64,000 nt of DNA from Blastobasis lacticolella. Taxonomy: Eukaryota > Arthropoda > Insecta > Lepidoptera > Blastobasidae. The position numbers and the translations under genes are program-made. The stretch covers positions 3,287,001 through 3,351,000 of the forward strand of contig LR990055.1 of NCBI GenBank assembly GCA_905147135.1. The letters are read 5' to 3'. A model generated the notes under the pieces. The model ran no database searches, was not told where the DNA came from, and saw only the letters and a list, made by a program, of their open reading frames with translations. Positions 11,292 through 22,904 of the stretch are shown one piece after another (the stretch's first letter is position 1; the number at the start of each line of letters is the position of its first letter).

Positions 11292-11432
11292 GACTCTGTT
11301 ACTAGTCTGGGTTCTATGTACAATAAGTATGTATTTAAAAAAAATGTATGTAAGTAGTATATCAGTTATCTAGCGCCCATAGTACAAGTTTTGCTTAGCT
11401 TGGGGCTAAATGGCGCTGTGTGAATTTGTCCA
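11292..11432 (+). mobile_element. SINE family C, 3' half (split copy)
   Basis: Resumes with 'CTGTTACTAGTCTGGGTTCTATGTA' and runs to GGGGCTAAATGGCGCTGTGTGAATTTGTCC, completing the copy that began at 10803. Confidence 0.7.
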
Positions 11433-11494
11433 AGAATTGTATTATTTAAAAAAAAAATAGGCTTTAATAGGTACACTCGAGTTCTACAATATCA

Positions 11495-11626
11495 GGGGCC
11501 CTATTTTAGAACTCGCATCCACGCGAGCGCTCGCCTTCTAAAGCCTGTCTTTTCCTATCTCTTTTAACTTACTACGAATGTAAAAAGGACAGTCGCTTAG
11601 ATGCGAGCGCTTCAAACATAGGGCCC
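11495..11626. mobile_element. Foldback MITE with GGGCCCTAT termini
   Basis: The left arm GGGGCCCTATTTTAGAACTC and the inverted right arm GGGCCCTATGTTTGAAGC enclose further pairing CGAGCGCTCGC / GCGAGCGCTTC. About 132 bp, no ORF. Confidence 0.6.
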
Positions 11627-11639
11627 AAAGCTAAACAGT

Positions 11640-12435
11640 CTCTGGCTCATAGTCTAGGCCAACGAGTAATGACCATTTTAAAGCTTACAAAAACTGGAAC
11701 TTAGTTATTTTGAAACATTGACACTGTCAACGACCCTTGTCGTCGGCCTCCAGTTGCGATAACTTTCAACCTACTGCTTCAATAATGACGTACAATAGTC
11801 ACGTGCATGTTAATCAAAATATTTCATTAATGTGACATGATGTTTAATAAAATACGAATTTATGACATTTATATTATTATTGAATTTATTTTGATATAAG
11901 TATTTTATATGCATATTAATAATAATTTTTTTTATTTTCACATTGTTGTAATTGTAGATATTTTTAATAATTTGAGGTTCATAAATTTTTAAATTACTTT
12001 GACATTCAAATTATTATTGGCATTATCTTCTATTGACATTTTAATTAATAATGACATTGAATAGTGAAATTTTATAATGATTATTTAAGACTAACTTCAT
12101 ATTCTTGAATGTTTAATGTATTTGAATTTATTTAAATTCTAAATTGTAATTACCCACTCCAAATTTGTATGCCGATGGCAGGTCACAGAGGACCCATCTA
12201 CTAAAATTGTAATAACTGCATAACCTGTGTACCACAAATAAATAAATTGAAATTGAAATCTTTGTTAAAGTTGAGAGCATCAGTAATATTAGTCCCAAGT
12301 TTATTATGTGCCATGACCAAATTTTTAAGTACAAAATTGCTAGCTAACTGCTAATTACACGTATGGACTTACATACTTAGTACACAGGTACATAACCTCA
12401 GGGCTTTTCTCGTAGGTGTACAAAGAGTCCATAAA
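11640..12435. other. AT-rich spacer
   Basis: Highly AT-rich with repeated ATTATTATTG-like words at 11840-12070. No supported gene or repeat family. Confidence 0.45.
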
Positions 12436-12439
12436 GTTC

Positions 12440-12686
12440 CACTTAACGGACGACCAAATCAGTTGGCTAACATGCCAGCCGGTCTGCCACGCAGAGATCC
12501 CGCGTTCGATTCCCGACCGAGCAGAAATTGGAATGATGAATTTTAATGTCTATTACGCGCCTGGGTGTTATATGTGTAAAAAGTATGTATTTAAATATAT
12601 ACAAGTATTTTATCAGTTATCACTCACACACAAGCTATGCTTACTTTGGGGCTAAATGGCGCTGTGTGAATTGTCCAAGCATATTT
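12440..12686 (+). mobile_element. SINE family C, diverged copy
   Basis: The head is diverged (GTTCGATTCCCGACCGAGC) but the body (GAAATTGGAATGATGAATTT to GGGGCTAAATGGCGCTGTGTG) is clear. A family D stub follows immediately. Confidence 0.68.
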
Positions 12687-12856
12687 GGACTATGACATGA
12701 GATCGTTAAAGAGGTATATTAGAGGTCTCTTCAGAGGCGGGCAACGCATTGGTGACTCCCCTGGTGTTGCTGATGTCCATAGGCGGCGGTGACCACGCAC
12801 CATCAAGTGGCCCGCTTGCCTGTTTGTCTACCGTATAAAAAAAAAAAAAAAAAATT
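12687..12856 (+). mobile_element. LINE family D 3' stub
   Basis: GGACTATGACATGAGATCGT...AGAGGCGGGCAACGCATTGG...GTTGCTGATGTCCATAGG, ending with a long A-run at 12837-12855. 5'-truncated. Confidence 0.7.
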
Positions 12857-13286
12857 ACTTACTACGGTCCTGACAAAGTTCTCTTGCTTCTTCCACATTC
12901 CACACCTTTTCACACGTGCTCGTCGGTTTAGAGTACTCTTGACTTGATCTTGCTTTAAAATTGCTGATTTTATCGTGATATAGGTCGGTGGTATGAATTA
13001 AAGTTTAGGTAGGTTTAGGTGAGTTTGACTGGGTATATAATCTATCCAGACTGACTTGTCTTATTTGGTTAAGGAAATTATGTATTTAAATGGATAATGT
13101 GCAGCAATATTCGTTAAAATTTACATTCAATATAGAATTCAATATAGAAACACATAGTTCAAGACATCTATTCACAATGTACGTAGTGTAATAGATACGG
13201 CGTGTCGTGATTTTGGACATTGTTTGTTCACTAAATAAGACAAGTCAGTTTAAACAGATCATAGGTATAAGAACTGTTTCTATAAA

Positions 13287-13381
13287 GCCCGATTTACATT
13301 ACAGTGTTTAGCGAAGTGGTCTAGTATAGTAAACAGTTATTGTCTGGGCGCTCGCCTTGTCCTTAACCAATGTAAATCGGA
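13287..13381. mobile_element. Short foldback element
   Basis: The termini GCCCGATTTACATT and AATGTAAATCGGAC are inverted. A related piece lies at 18205-18305 (GATTTACATGGTCAAGTGC...). About 95 bp, no ORF. Confidence 0.5.
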
Positions 13382-13394
13382 CATAAAAGGCTAT

Positions 13395-13765
13395 AAGATC
13401 GAATACATACATACATACATAAAGCTCACGCCTGTGTCCCACAGGTGGGGTAGGCAGAAACTATGGAATGCCACTTTGCTCTGTCCTGACACAATTCCCT
13501 AGCCACGCATATATCCACAACTCTTTTCATACATCTTCTTTTATTCTTACCACTTCGGACCCCAGCTTTTTTGAGAACATTACTGATCTGATCTCTAAAG
13601 GGCCGGTTTTCCAGATTCGCACTATATACCTCTTTCGTCAATCTTCTTTCATCCATTCGCTCTACATGCCCGAACCATCTCAACATCCCTCTTTCTATTT
13701 TTGTCACTACATCATCTTTCATGCCACACCTTTCACGGATCGAATACATCCTTGCTTAATCCAGC
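13395..13765 (-). pseudogene. LINE family F 3' end (RT C-terminus)
   Basis: An open minus-strand frame of about 107 codons contains KIERGMLRWFGHVERMDERRLTKEVY...RPFRDQISNVLKKAGV...ACMKRVVDIC.AR.LCQDRAKWHSIVSAYP. This is the C-terminal block of a retrotransposon RT ('RWFGHVERM', 'ACMKRLM', 'DR.kW...v.AYP'). It is followed by a (GTAT)n tail, seen as CATACATACATACATA at about 13404 on the plus strand. 5'-truncated; upstream RT motifs are absent. Confidence 0.72.
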
Positions 13766-13779
13766 AACTGAAGTCATCA

Positions 13780-13933
13780 GAGAGCTAATCAGAGTGGAAT
13801 CTATTGCTAATACATTTAAGTCTATTTTTGTATCACGCCTTTTGGAAAGCGAAGCCGGCGTAATGTATAAGTGATACAAAAATAGACCTTATTCTCTGAG
13901 AATACATTCAATTTTGATCTGCTCTCTGGTGAC
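13780..13933. mobile_element. Foldback MITE, TTTTTGTATCAC core family
   Basis: Inverted pair 'CTATTTTTGTATCACGCC' / 'GTGATACAAAAATAGACC' flanked by arms 'GAGTGGAATCTATTGCTAA' / 'GAATACATTCAATTTTGATC'. It is related to 27490-27905, 53505-53740 and 59218-59363. Confidence 0.6.
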
Positions 13934-13934
13934 T

Positions 13935-14579
13935 TAAATAGCTGGATGAAGCAAAGGTCTAATCTGTCCCTAAACATTACTAAATCCTTACTTCATTTAG
14001 GCCATTCGGGTCGCGCGACCGACTGAAATTAAGGCTATAAGGCTCTCTATACACCTCTCTAATCTACGATATAACATACAAACGATACTAATTTAACACA
14101 CATAGTCTTGGGAATAACAAAGTCTTATTAATAGGTGCCACCTTAGCTAGATAAATATACACTGCCTTTTTATAGAAAGCGGTATTCAGTCAGCAAAATT
14201 CTAATTGAATTAAAGAGTTCAAAATTAAGCAATAAAACTAACAATATCATAGATATATTTTAAAACTTTTACCTACACATATTCTTCACTTGGCAAGTTA
14301 TAAAAAAATCCACATACTCCATCCACAATTCCACAGTGTGTAGGCGGCTTTAAGCCATAATAATCCGTCGCGCTTTGAACGGTTTTTTTTCTTTTGGGAA
14401 AATGTTTTGCACGCAACCCGCCTTTACTGCGAAATAAACCTGGCCTGTGTACAATTTTCCTAATTTATTGTTAGGTACCTTGGTTACCTTACGTTTGGTC
14501 ATATGGTGCGTAAGCATTAGGGATACTTGGGAAATACGTACCTGAACCTGCTGGTATCAGGAAATGGGCCCCGTGTGCG
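13935..14579. other. Spacer without recognised feature
   Basis: AT-rich sequence with no supported ORF, repeat or RNA gene. Confidence 0.4.
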
Positions 14580-14695
14580 AATTGCTAAGTCGGATGCAAA
14601 AGCCAACGGCCTACGAGGATACCGAAGACCGGGCTAAGTGGAAATAGATAAAGAGGCCGCGATAAACGCTAGGACGATGATGATGATGATGAAGC
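14580..14695 (+). mobile_element. RTE-like LINE 3' remnant with (GAT)n tail
   Basis: The frame contains an EDRAKWK-like motif close to a GATGATGATGATGATGA tail, like the extreme C-terminus of RTE elements. Only about 115 bp remain. Confidence 0.45.
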
Positions 14696-14699
14696 AAAT

Positions 14700-15290
14700 A
14701 AGTAAAAGACCATCATCATTATCATCTTAGTGTCTATCCCGGCCTCTGCTTGGATCCCGCTTTGAAGGAGATAATTGAATTAAATATATTTTACATCAAA
14801 CGGGATTGATTGAATCGAGGTTAAGACTGAACTTGGTATTGTTGAACAAACTTAAGGCTACACAGAATCTTAGAGAGTCTAACAAAACACGTTGTTTTGC
14901 ATACATCCCCTGTCTTATATTTATTTGATCGACCGAACTACGTAGACAACGTACATAGTATAGTCAGCTGCTTCTTTGGGTGTATGCTTTCACTTCTTTT
15001 TGTTTCTGATTTTGGTACTATTATTTTGTAGTAAATATGTTTACTTTAAGATGTGTGTATAGCAGAATAGCAGGGGGGTGTGACTTACGTTACGCTCCTC
15101 TGAGCCATATTCTTTTATACTTCTTTTATTTTTTTTCTTCTGTTCCTATATATATTTACTTACTATTAATTTTGTTTTGTACATTTATTGTTGTGCTATT
15201 TATTTGTTTTGTGATTAATATTAATTAAAATAAAATAAATAACACGTAAAAAATAAATAAATAGATTGTGTTTCGCACGCATTATAAATA
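14700..15290. other. AT-rich spacer
   Basis: No supported gene. A T-rich 63-codon ORF at 15037-15228 is hydrophobic by composition only. Confidence 0.4.
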
Positions 15291-15291
15291 T

Positions 15292-15395
15292 GGTTGGACA
15301 AATTCACACAGCGTCATCTAGCCCAAAATAAGCAAAGCTTGTGTTATGGGTGTTAGATAACTGATAAACTACTTACATAATTTCTTTACTTTCCG
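15292..15395 (-). mobile_element. SINE family C fragment (3' half)
   Basis: GGACAAATTCACACAGCGTCATCTAGCCC...AGCAAAGCTTGTGTTATGGGTG...ACTGATAAACTACTTA is the inverted 3' half of family C. Confidence 0.65.
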
Positions 15396-15414
15396 TTTAT
15401 TTTATTGCATTCCC

Positions 15415-15640
15415 CTCATAAAAACGGCCGAACAGTCCGTGTAGCCGGTTGGCACCCCGTGACGTTATTACCTGCCCCCAGCCAACCCTGACCAGCCTTG
15501 AACGTCACGCGACGGGTCGCCGACCGCGGCCGCCTGCCGTGACCGCATCTCGCTAATCTACTGCTGGGAAATTCAAAAGCTATTCATTCACCAGCTGGAT
15601 GGATTAGCTATCGATTTTAGATGGTGGTGTTGGCTGGGAA
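15415..15640. other. GC-rich unique island
   Basis: About 130 bases (15425-15555) are much richer in GC and CpG than the surroundings (CGTCACGCGACGGGTCGCCGA, CGCGGCCGCC). There is no ORF with recognisable motifs and no match to the repeats described here. It could be a regulatory element or a 5' non-coding exon of a distant gene. Confidence 0.3.
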
Positions 15641-16032
15641 GCGGTGTTTAGTGCGGTGAAGAAATTGATAAAAATAAAAATGTCTTTTTTTTCTTACGTA
15701 GGTACTGTGTGTAGATTGCATATTTTCAGTTTACAATTTAAGATTATGAGACTGGAGCCTAAAACAGGACTTTCGCCTGTATATTAGGTCTCCAGGCCCC
15801 CCAAGGAATAGAACAGTCCAAGAAAACATTAGAGTCCATCAAAATGGCTAGCAAAAGAACAGGAAATAAATATTATAAACTCTGACGATCCCTAACTGAA
15901 AACACATTTTTGACATATTTAGTATGATCAGAATGAAATTGTATTTACTTTTGGGAAATAAATGAAATCTAAAACTAAATAATTAAATAACATAAGCAAA
16001 CATTCATAGTAGCGCGGGCTCTTGCAATTTAG

Positions 16033-16092
16033 GTGTATGTGTGTGTGTATGTGTGCGAGTATGTGCGTGTGAGTGTGTGTACGTATGTGAGC
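16033..16092. repeat. (TG)n microsatellite, imperfect
   Basis: Alternating TG with TATG and CGAG interruptions from 'GTGTATGTGTGTGTGTATG' to 'GTGTGTGTACGTATGTGAG'. Confidence 0.75.
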
Positions 16093-16603
16093 TCATAGAT
16101 TGGAAATACGTCGTCCCTGGAGAATGTCATGGAGGACGATGGAACCGATACGTTAGTGCGGTAAGACGCCAACACAAACTTTCGAACGCGAAACTTTCCC
16201 GCGGGGCCCTATTATTTTCTCTCACTCACTCAAGAATAACATAGCTCCGTATTTTTTTATAATCAGTCTAGTAGTTTTCGAGAATATTCATTACAAATCA
16301 AAATACAATAATCCTCCATCTGTCGCAGTCTGGTGAAAATACAAATCTTTTCTCTTTACAATATTAGTACTAGAATTTAGAGTATAGGATAATTAACAAG
16401 AAACACACCAGATTCGACATGAACCACATTTTATTGACGTTTCTTATTGGGTATTTTGTAGAACTACCACAGTTCGACACCAACTCCTCAAAACCCCGTA
16501 AGTACCTTCCATCTCTTCTCTATTTTTCCTGGGAATAACTCCCATGGACGTTCAACAGTGGACAATCGTGATCCCTTTTGCAAAGTCCCTGTAATATTAT
16601 ATA

Positions 16604-16926
16604 CTAGCGGTTCTCAGCGGCTTTCGCCCGCGCACAGTTCGGATCTCTATAAACAATTGCCTTTCCCGCGGAAACCTATTATTTTCCCGGATAAAAGCAT
16701 CCTATGTTACTCAATGATAATGTAGCCTAATGCGTATAATGAACTGACGTAAATTTCAATAATTATAATTTACTGTACTTTAGGTTAAGGATGTACTGTG
16801 AAACCGAATAAAGTGCTGTCTATGTCAAATAGTTAAATTTTTTTTTTTAAATCAATCCACTAGTTTTTGAGTTTAGTCATTTCAACCAAAAATACAAATC
16901 CCTAGTCTTTATAATACGAGTATTAG
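16604..16926 (-). mobile_element. Helitron-like non-autonomous element
   Basis: On the minus strand it starts near TAATACTCGTATTATAAAGA and ends GCGCGGGCGAAAGCCGCTGA...GCTAG|T, which is a GC-rich stem followed by a CTAG terminus. The layout and end sequence are those of Helitron-like repeats abundant in Lepidoptera. About 320 bp, no ORF. Confidence 0.5.
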
Positions 16927-16929
16927 CAT

Positions 16930-17560
16930 AAATTATCTCAAGTCTGTAGTTAAGTCGTGGACTCGTCAAACATTTATGAAGTAGGAAAAGTGGGACAGTT
17001 ATGAGGTAGAAATAACACGGTTGGGGCTTGAATTTTTTATCCCCACATGGCCTAGTTTTGTTCGCGTTGTCTTGTGTTAATTACTGTGTCGTACGGTCGG
17101 CCAACAAAGTGGTTCATCGCCCATAGGTTGAAGATTACTTTTTCTTTTTTTAATGCTTCACATGCAAATTCAGTTGTTCTATATAAAATAATAAATAATA
17201 GATATTGTTTTTCATCGTTGATAAATTAAATTTGTTATTCAAATTCTTGTGATATATATGTTTTACTGATATTGTGAACCTATCACGTAAATAGGACCCA
17301 AATGAAATTCCATATCTGTCTTGCAAACTTGCAGACTCTTCCACGTTCGTGTCACATCAGGAATCGATATAATGCGGTTTTATTTATCTTTCCTTGAGGT
17401 AATGTAACTACTGTAGCAAACGACGGATATATGTTTTTCAATCCTTCGTAATGTAATGTCGTTAATCCTAATATTATAAGTATTCATAATTTAATGAACA
17501 TTAAAAAAAATGTATCATCAACATCAAATGCGATGTAATTTATTCTAGATCTTTTTTAGA
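16930..17560. other. AT-rich spacer
   Basis: No supported gene, repeat or RNA. Confidence 0.4.
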
Positions 17561-17830
17561 GATTAAAATCCTTTTTATTATATTATCCAGGCATTTGACC
17601 GCCATCTCACCTGGAAGTAAGTGACGATGCGGTCGAAGATGGAGCATGCCTGTCTAGGAACAGCCTATTCACTCTAGCCTTGGAGGCGTCCAGATTATAG
17701 TGATCAGGGAACACACTCGCAGGCAACGCGTTCCATTCCTTAGCCGTTCGCATTATAAAGGTTGAACCAAAACGGCTCGTGTGGATAGCTGGAAGATCCA
17801 CGACATAAGGATGAAGCGGTCGCCAGGATC
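17560..17830 (-). pseudogene. LINE family E 3' end (RT C-terminus)
   Basis: The minus frame reads VDLPAIHTSRFGSTFIMRTAKEWNALPASVFPDHYNLDASKARVNRLFL then an S/T-rich end and stop, followed by an AT-rich 3' UTR. It is the same C-terminal block as 10891-11291. Confidence 0.7.
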
Positions 17831-18465
17831 ACGTTTCCCGATGATGCAGCCTATTTTGAACAAAATTTCTTAAAGGTTTTGAACTTTCGGCTTCATCTTC
17901 GGCCAGAAATTGACCTTCGGTCGGACACTACATGTTATTATAGCTAGTGTCAAATAGGAAGAGACTTGGCGGGTCACGTGGTTCGACTTGCGCTGTATAC
18001 GATTACCTGCGCGAAATCCCCTCCACTGCCATTTGACAAGTCTCTTCTTTCGTGACGCGGGTTATACCTGGAGTGGGACGTGCATTTGCGTAATTCGACT
18101 TTTACTAGCCTTAATTTTACTAACTTTTCCTGTGGCGTCGCTTGTCTGGCTGGATGGATGATGATCAGATTAGAGCACGTCTACTTATGATAGTGCGGCA
18201 GGGCCGAACTAAGGCCTGATTTACATGGTCAAGTGCAACGAAGTTGACGAGTGGGCAATTCCACCTGGTACAGCGTACTGTCACTGTCCTTGATCAATGT
18301 CCGCTTGCCTGTCTGTCTGCCGTATAACATGGTAAATTGTATGTAAAACTGGTTTGTTTACAGACATGGAAAATTAATATGCGACTAGGAACGTGACCCG
18401 TACGAGATTAAACTAACTGGAAAAACTCTTATTGTTTTATACGCGACTAATTTGTCGTGTAAGTG
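17830..18465. other. Spacer with repeat scraps
   Basis: At 18205-18305 there is a partial copy of the GATTTACAT foldback element. 'GCTTGCCTGTCTGTCTGCCG' at 18303 is a scrap of family D 3' UTR. No gene. Confidence 0.4.
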
Positions 18466-18469
18466 GGCT

Positions 18470-18752
18470 TGGTGCTCATCCTCACTACGTAGACCCTTGG
18501 TTGGTCACGACGCGAAAGTTCGAAAGAACGTCTCTCGCTCGTACGATTCGGATGTGGAATGAGCTCCCAGCCAGTGTTTCCTTTGGACAATGATATGGGA
18601 TCGTTCAAGAGGTATATTAGAGGTCTCTTCAGAGGCGGGCCACGCATTGGTGACTCCCCTGGTGTTGCTGATGTCCATAGGCGGCGGTGACCACTTTCCA
18701 TCAGGTGGCCCGCTTGCCTGTTTGTTCCGTTTAATAAAAATAAAAAAAAAGT
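18470..18752 (+). pseudogene. LINE family D 3' end (RT C-terminus)
   Basis: The plus frame gives WLVTTRKFERTSLARTIRMWNELPASV, then a one-base deletion moves the frame before FPLDNDMGSFKRYIRGLFRGG and IGDSPGVADVHRRR-stop. This is the C-terminal block after the RT of a CR1/Jockey-like LINE. It ends with CATCAGGTGGCCCGCTTGCC and an A-rich tail at 18734-18750. Confidence 0.72.
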
Positions 18753-18769
18753 AAAACCAGATAAAAAAC

Positions 18770-19185
18770 AGACATAATGTGTGATTACAGCAATTACTAT
18801 CTCGATGCGAAGGCCCTGTTTCGTACCGATGATAGACTGTTCAACCAGTCTCCTGCTCCCCAGCAGAGGAACCTTGGCCAGCCCCGTTTCGCCAACGATA
18901 TTAAGAGGCAATCCTAACGAGTGGCAAGCGAAAATTCGCCTAGCCTCAAAGTACGAAACGGTCACCCATCCAATTTCATTCTGCGAGCGGTGCCTAACCT
19001 TGGTTATCACGGTCTAGTCGTGCTGTTGCCGATATCGTGTCGTCCGCAGAATGCACATTCCGGCTGTCGCGTTCCGTTTCATGCTCCGTGACTCTGTGTA
19101 ATTTATATGAAATACCTGGGCCGGGTAACCCTGCCTCGAGTGCGTGCCGCCGGCGGGACCTGCAACTTTGACGGGTGGAAATTCT
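18770..19185 (-). repeat. GC-rich tract with 5S rRNA-like segment
   Basis: About 400 bases of GC-rich sequence follow the tail of the LINE D copy. On the minus strand they contain TTGGATGGGTGACCG (about 18955-18975), a 15-base match to the internal control region of eukaryotic 5S rRNA as I recall it, preceded by AAGGTTAGGCACCGC. A 187-codon minus ORF spans the area but has no domain signal. It could be a 5S-derived SINE (SINE3-like) or an unrelated repeat. Confidence 0.35.
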
Positions 19186-19189
19186 CATG

Positions 19190-20940
19190 ATTTGTCTTTT
19201 TGTCGTGGACCCGTTACATTATGTTTGTAGTATATTGTATAATAGTTGCAATTTTTTTTTCAACAGTACGTGTTTTGTTTTAGACTAGCTTCCGATAGAG
19301 GATTCGTTCGAATAAAATTTGTAAATAAATGTTAACACAAATATTAAGAGAAAAGAGCTTGTTTGCTAAACTCGAAAATTACTTAAGCAATTTTAAAAAT
19401 TCTTTAACGTATTTCTATAAGTCTATATTATCAGCAAATTAAGTCTATATTATAAAGCTAGTAACATAGGCTATAGTTTTTACCCGAAATTCAATAAGGT
19501 TCCTACGGAAACGGGTCCGGAATTTAGTAACCGAATTTTACGTGGACATAGTCGCGTACAAAAAGTTAGTATGTTTCTATTTTAATACATAAAATAAGCA
19601 GGCTTTAAGCCATCAAGGCTTTATCTGCCAGTCAAGCAGTAGAGCACGCAGAAACTGCATAAGCACGTCTACTCCAAGCATGTTTGTTTAATTATAATAT
19701 TTCGTTATGCATTTTTTGTTCCCGTTTTTATAAATATAATATATTTGTACATTAAATATGGTTGTGTATTTGTGGCCCACTAAATACATACTCACATACA
19801 CACTCACGCCTGTATCCCATAGGATAGGGGTCGGCAGAGACTATCGACTACTGTAATTTTTCATTGTGTCAAATAAACTTATAAAATATGCTGTCTATTA
19901 CAATTTTACATCGTAAATCGAACGCAACCGCATCCTATCCAACAGGCCCTGCCGCACTAACGCACACCACTTATACTCATCATAATTTCGAAGCCAGTAC
20001 TGGCACTGGCTGTGTCGTAGCCGCTCGCCCCCGTAGAACTCCCTACGGCGCGTAGCAACCACGCTACGCACTACTAATATTATTTCCCACTTTTTTAATA
20101 CAATTAAAGTACCAAGGAGTGAGTGAAAATAGTTCGTGTATTCTCTTGTACTTTTGTTCTATCGTAGAACAGTATGGTGCGTGCATGGAACATTGTTTTC
20201 GGCTTGGTAAACAAATGCGACAGAATTCGTCGGTGAGTCGAGTCGAGTTGTCAATGTTTTTACGATCCCCGTGTAAGGGAGAGATTTATTCGGCGGAAGC
20301 GAATCTGATTAGTGTTTACGGGCTGTTGTATCGCCAACGGGTATTCAACGGGTATTCGTTATGAGATTTCTTTTTATTTGTGTCGCGTTCCGACGTTTGT
20401 GCAATCGTTTTTTATGGGGTTGTTTCGGCGGGGTTAATATTCCTAACAAGTACCTATAAAAATATTTTTGTTTAATATAACAAAAAGCAATTTTATTGTT
20501 TTTTATCGAGCATGTAAAAAATTCTGATAGCTATACTTTATTACCAAAATGTAGGGTTTTGTACAGTTACACGCTTGGCTCTTCATGAGGTCTGATAACT
20601 TTTTCACAATGAAACCGTTAAGAGCTAATGCCATTAATATGTTTGGTGGGATTTCATAAATTTTTGTAGTAAGTGTAGAATGGATGTCTTACTTCTTTCT
20701 CGCCTGTACACTACCTAAATTTTAAATTTTTTCCATCTTCCTAACCTTCAGCTTTTTAACCCTTTGGAACGTTGCTTGGCTTGATCGGACCACCTAGTTG
20801 GGCTGCGACCTCTCGATCGTCTGCCGTCGACATTGGCTGTAACCATAAGTTGTTCAGGTTCTGTCCATCATTTTTAGCAACGTGACTAAAGAATGCCATC
20901 GATGGCAGGTTGTGGAAAATCATGTCCTTTTTTTAAATTT
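19190..20940. other. Spacer with Helitron-like scrap
   Basis: 19440-19575 contains 'CCCGAAATTCAATAAGGTTCC' and 'ACGGGTCCGGAATTTAGTAACCG', shared with the element at 23457. 19790-19850 resembles the non-coding end of LINE F on the minus strand ('CACGCCTGTATCCCATAGG'). No gene is supported. Confidence 0.4.
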
Positions 20941-20945
20941 TATAC

Positions 20946-21062
20946 AGCAAGCAAACAGGCAAGCGGGCCACCTGCTGGAAAGTGGTCACCACTACCTATA
21001 GACATTAGCAACACCGAGACTATCGCCAATGCGTTGCCCACCTCTATGACACGTTGCTCTGG
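20946..21062 (-). mobile_element. LINE family D 3' stub
   Basis: On the minus strand: RGGQRIGDSLGVANVYR at the end of a frame, with 'GCAAGCGGGCCACCTG' visible on the plus strand. Confidence 0.65.
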
Positions 21063-21064
21063 CA

Positions 21065-22320
21065 GCAAAAACACAAATGCCAAAGCCACGGTTCCCCAAA
21101 TCCCCACCCCATGGAGCACTGGAAACCTTACTCACCGGCAGAAACACAACACTATTTAAAAGAGTATTGTTTAGCTGCGGTATTCTGTAAGGTGGAGGTA
21201 CTTCCTCAGTCGGGCGGTTCCAATTCGAACGGGATACCCCGCTATGCCCTACCTCTCTCAAGCTATGTCCGCTATGTCTTACGTGATGAGAAATGATGTT
21301 ATACAGGAGGATATATTTTGTTTGAACGTACTATTCTAACTAGCGCTCCGTCTCAAACTTTCACCGAGTTTCGGAGTTCACACGGGTGAAATTGCTCAAT
21401 ATAACTTTCTGCTGTTTGAGTAAATTATAACTTATATCCCACGACTATGTTTTCTTATATTTTCTGTACCTTTTCCGTACATTCTCACCCTCTATGCATA
21501 GGAAATACCAACGTATGTTGGTATGGCATATTTATCTTATACCGACGTGTGATGTCCAACAGAGTACATATTGTAGGTACCAATTCTTTCGACTTATGGG
21601 TGTTGCAAAATGCGACTAATATTTGTTGCTAAGTACAGAGTAAAACTGCAGGTTCTTGCATCCTACCAAATAATAACAGACAATGTTGTATAAAGGTCCC
21701 TAAAACGGGGGATAAACCAGCAATTGACCCTAAATCTCTCCGCACAACAACACTTCTGTCAAATGTTTAAAAATCCGTCGACAAATCGATGACTGTCATA
21801 ATTATTATTGGCAACTTACTGCTAGATATAACTTTTAACTAATGCATATCCGTGGCATTAACCTATACCTATATTGTTTTGCGACAGCGCACACCGCTTT
21901 TTGGAGTGCAGCAGTCGGAATCACTATCCTTCCTACTCTTACCTGTTAATTCTTAATTAAATTTGTGGCGGGTAGCAAGATAGTATTAACTTGTCCTTGG
22001 TCGAAAGTCATGTCCTGAGTGTGGTCGCCACTAGAGATCCTGGCTACAAAGGAGTTGCAGCATTGGGAATGGGGAAAAGCCCGTTAAAAATGTGACAGAC
22101 AAAAAAATAGTCACCAGCAATTTCTGTGGTGTGTTTTGAACGTTGCGATCACCAACGCGCGTACCATACGAAACCCCTCCACTGGTATCCAGCAGCCAGC
22201 ACTGGACTGTTGTGGGATTTTTTTTACTGAGTAATAATTGACATCCGCATGGTAGTTTCTAATATCCTGAGGAACCTTTTGATGTGGTGCCCATAGCTCA
22301 ATTCCGCCAACGCACTACCC
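21065..22320. other. Spacer without recognised gene
   Basis: Short ORFs at 21054-21296 and 21447-21632 show no motifs. No repeat could be assigned. Confidence 0.4.
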
Positions 22321-22321
22321 A

Positions 22322-22560
22322 CCGCACTTTGCCGTGTGGTGTCCGGCAGAGTAGAATAGTACCAACCCCTTACGCTCATGGGTGTCGTACAAGGCGACTA
22401 ATGTTTTCGAGACAAAATGGGCAGCAGCATTTTCCATTGTTATATTTAAACACTGCGATCTCCAACCCGCCTGCCAAGCGTGGAGATTATGGCAATAACC
22501 TCCCCTTTCGTGGGAGAGGCCCGAAGTCCTGCAGTGGACTGTTACGGGTTGTGATGATGA
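22322..22560 (+). mobile_element. SINE family A, near full-length
   Basis: Starts GCCGTGTGGTGTCCGGCAGA, includes 'GTCGTACAAGGCGACTAATG' and 'CTGCGATCTCCAACCCGCC', and ends GCAGTGGACTGTTACGGGTTGTGATGATGAC. Confidence 0.72.
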
Positions 22561-22574
22561 CTACCCACCGCGGA

Positions 22575-22850
22575 CTTGGTTCACTCCGAGCTTTGTCTCC
22601 ACATTACGGAGACCCTTTTGCTGGTGTCCATGCGATAGTTCTAAAGAACATTCCGCGCTCGTCCTATTCAAATGTGGAATGGTTCCCCAGCTATAGTGTT
22701 TCCTTTGGACAATGACATGGGATGGTAGGTAGAGATAGGTATGTTAGTGGTTTAATTATAGGTACTGGTGACGCCTCTGGTGTTGTCCTTAGTTGTTCTT
22801 AGGCGTCGGCGGTGACCACTTTTCATCAGGTTTCCCGCTTCCTACCGTAC
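22575..22850 (+). mobile_element. LINE family D 3' stub, diverged
   Basis: 'CTATAGTGTTTCCTTTGGACAATGACATGGGAT' and 'GGCGGTGACCACTTTTCATC' match the family D end, with several deletions. Confidence 0.6.
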
Positions 22851-22904
22851 CATTACTCCTGTTTGAAATAATTAAGTATTGCTCTCGCCTCTTACACCTA
22901 AGTC

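Noticed and set aside
16041..16244. 67-codon ORF rich in Cys and Val
   Set aside because: Translation of a (TG)n microsatellite.
18447..19010. 187-codon minus-strand ORF
   Set aside because: It crosses the 3' end of a plus-strand LINE D copy and the 5S-like tract, and has no domain signal. It is a shadow frame.
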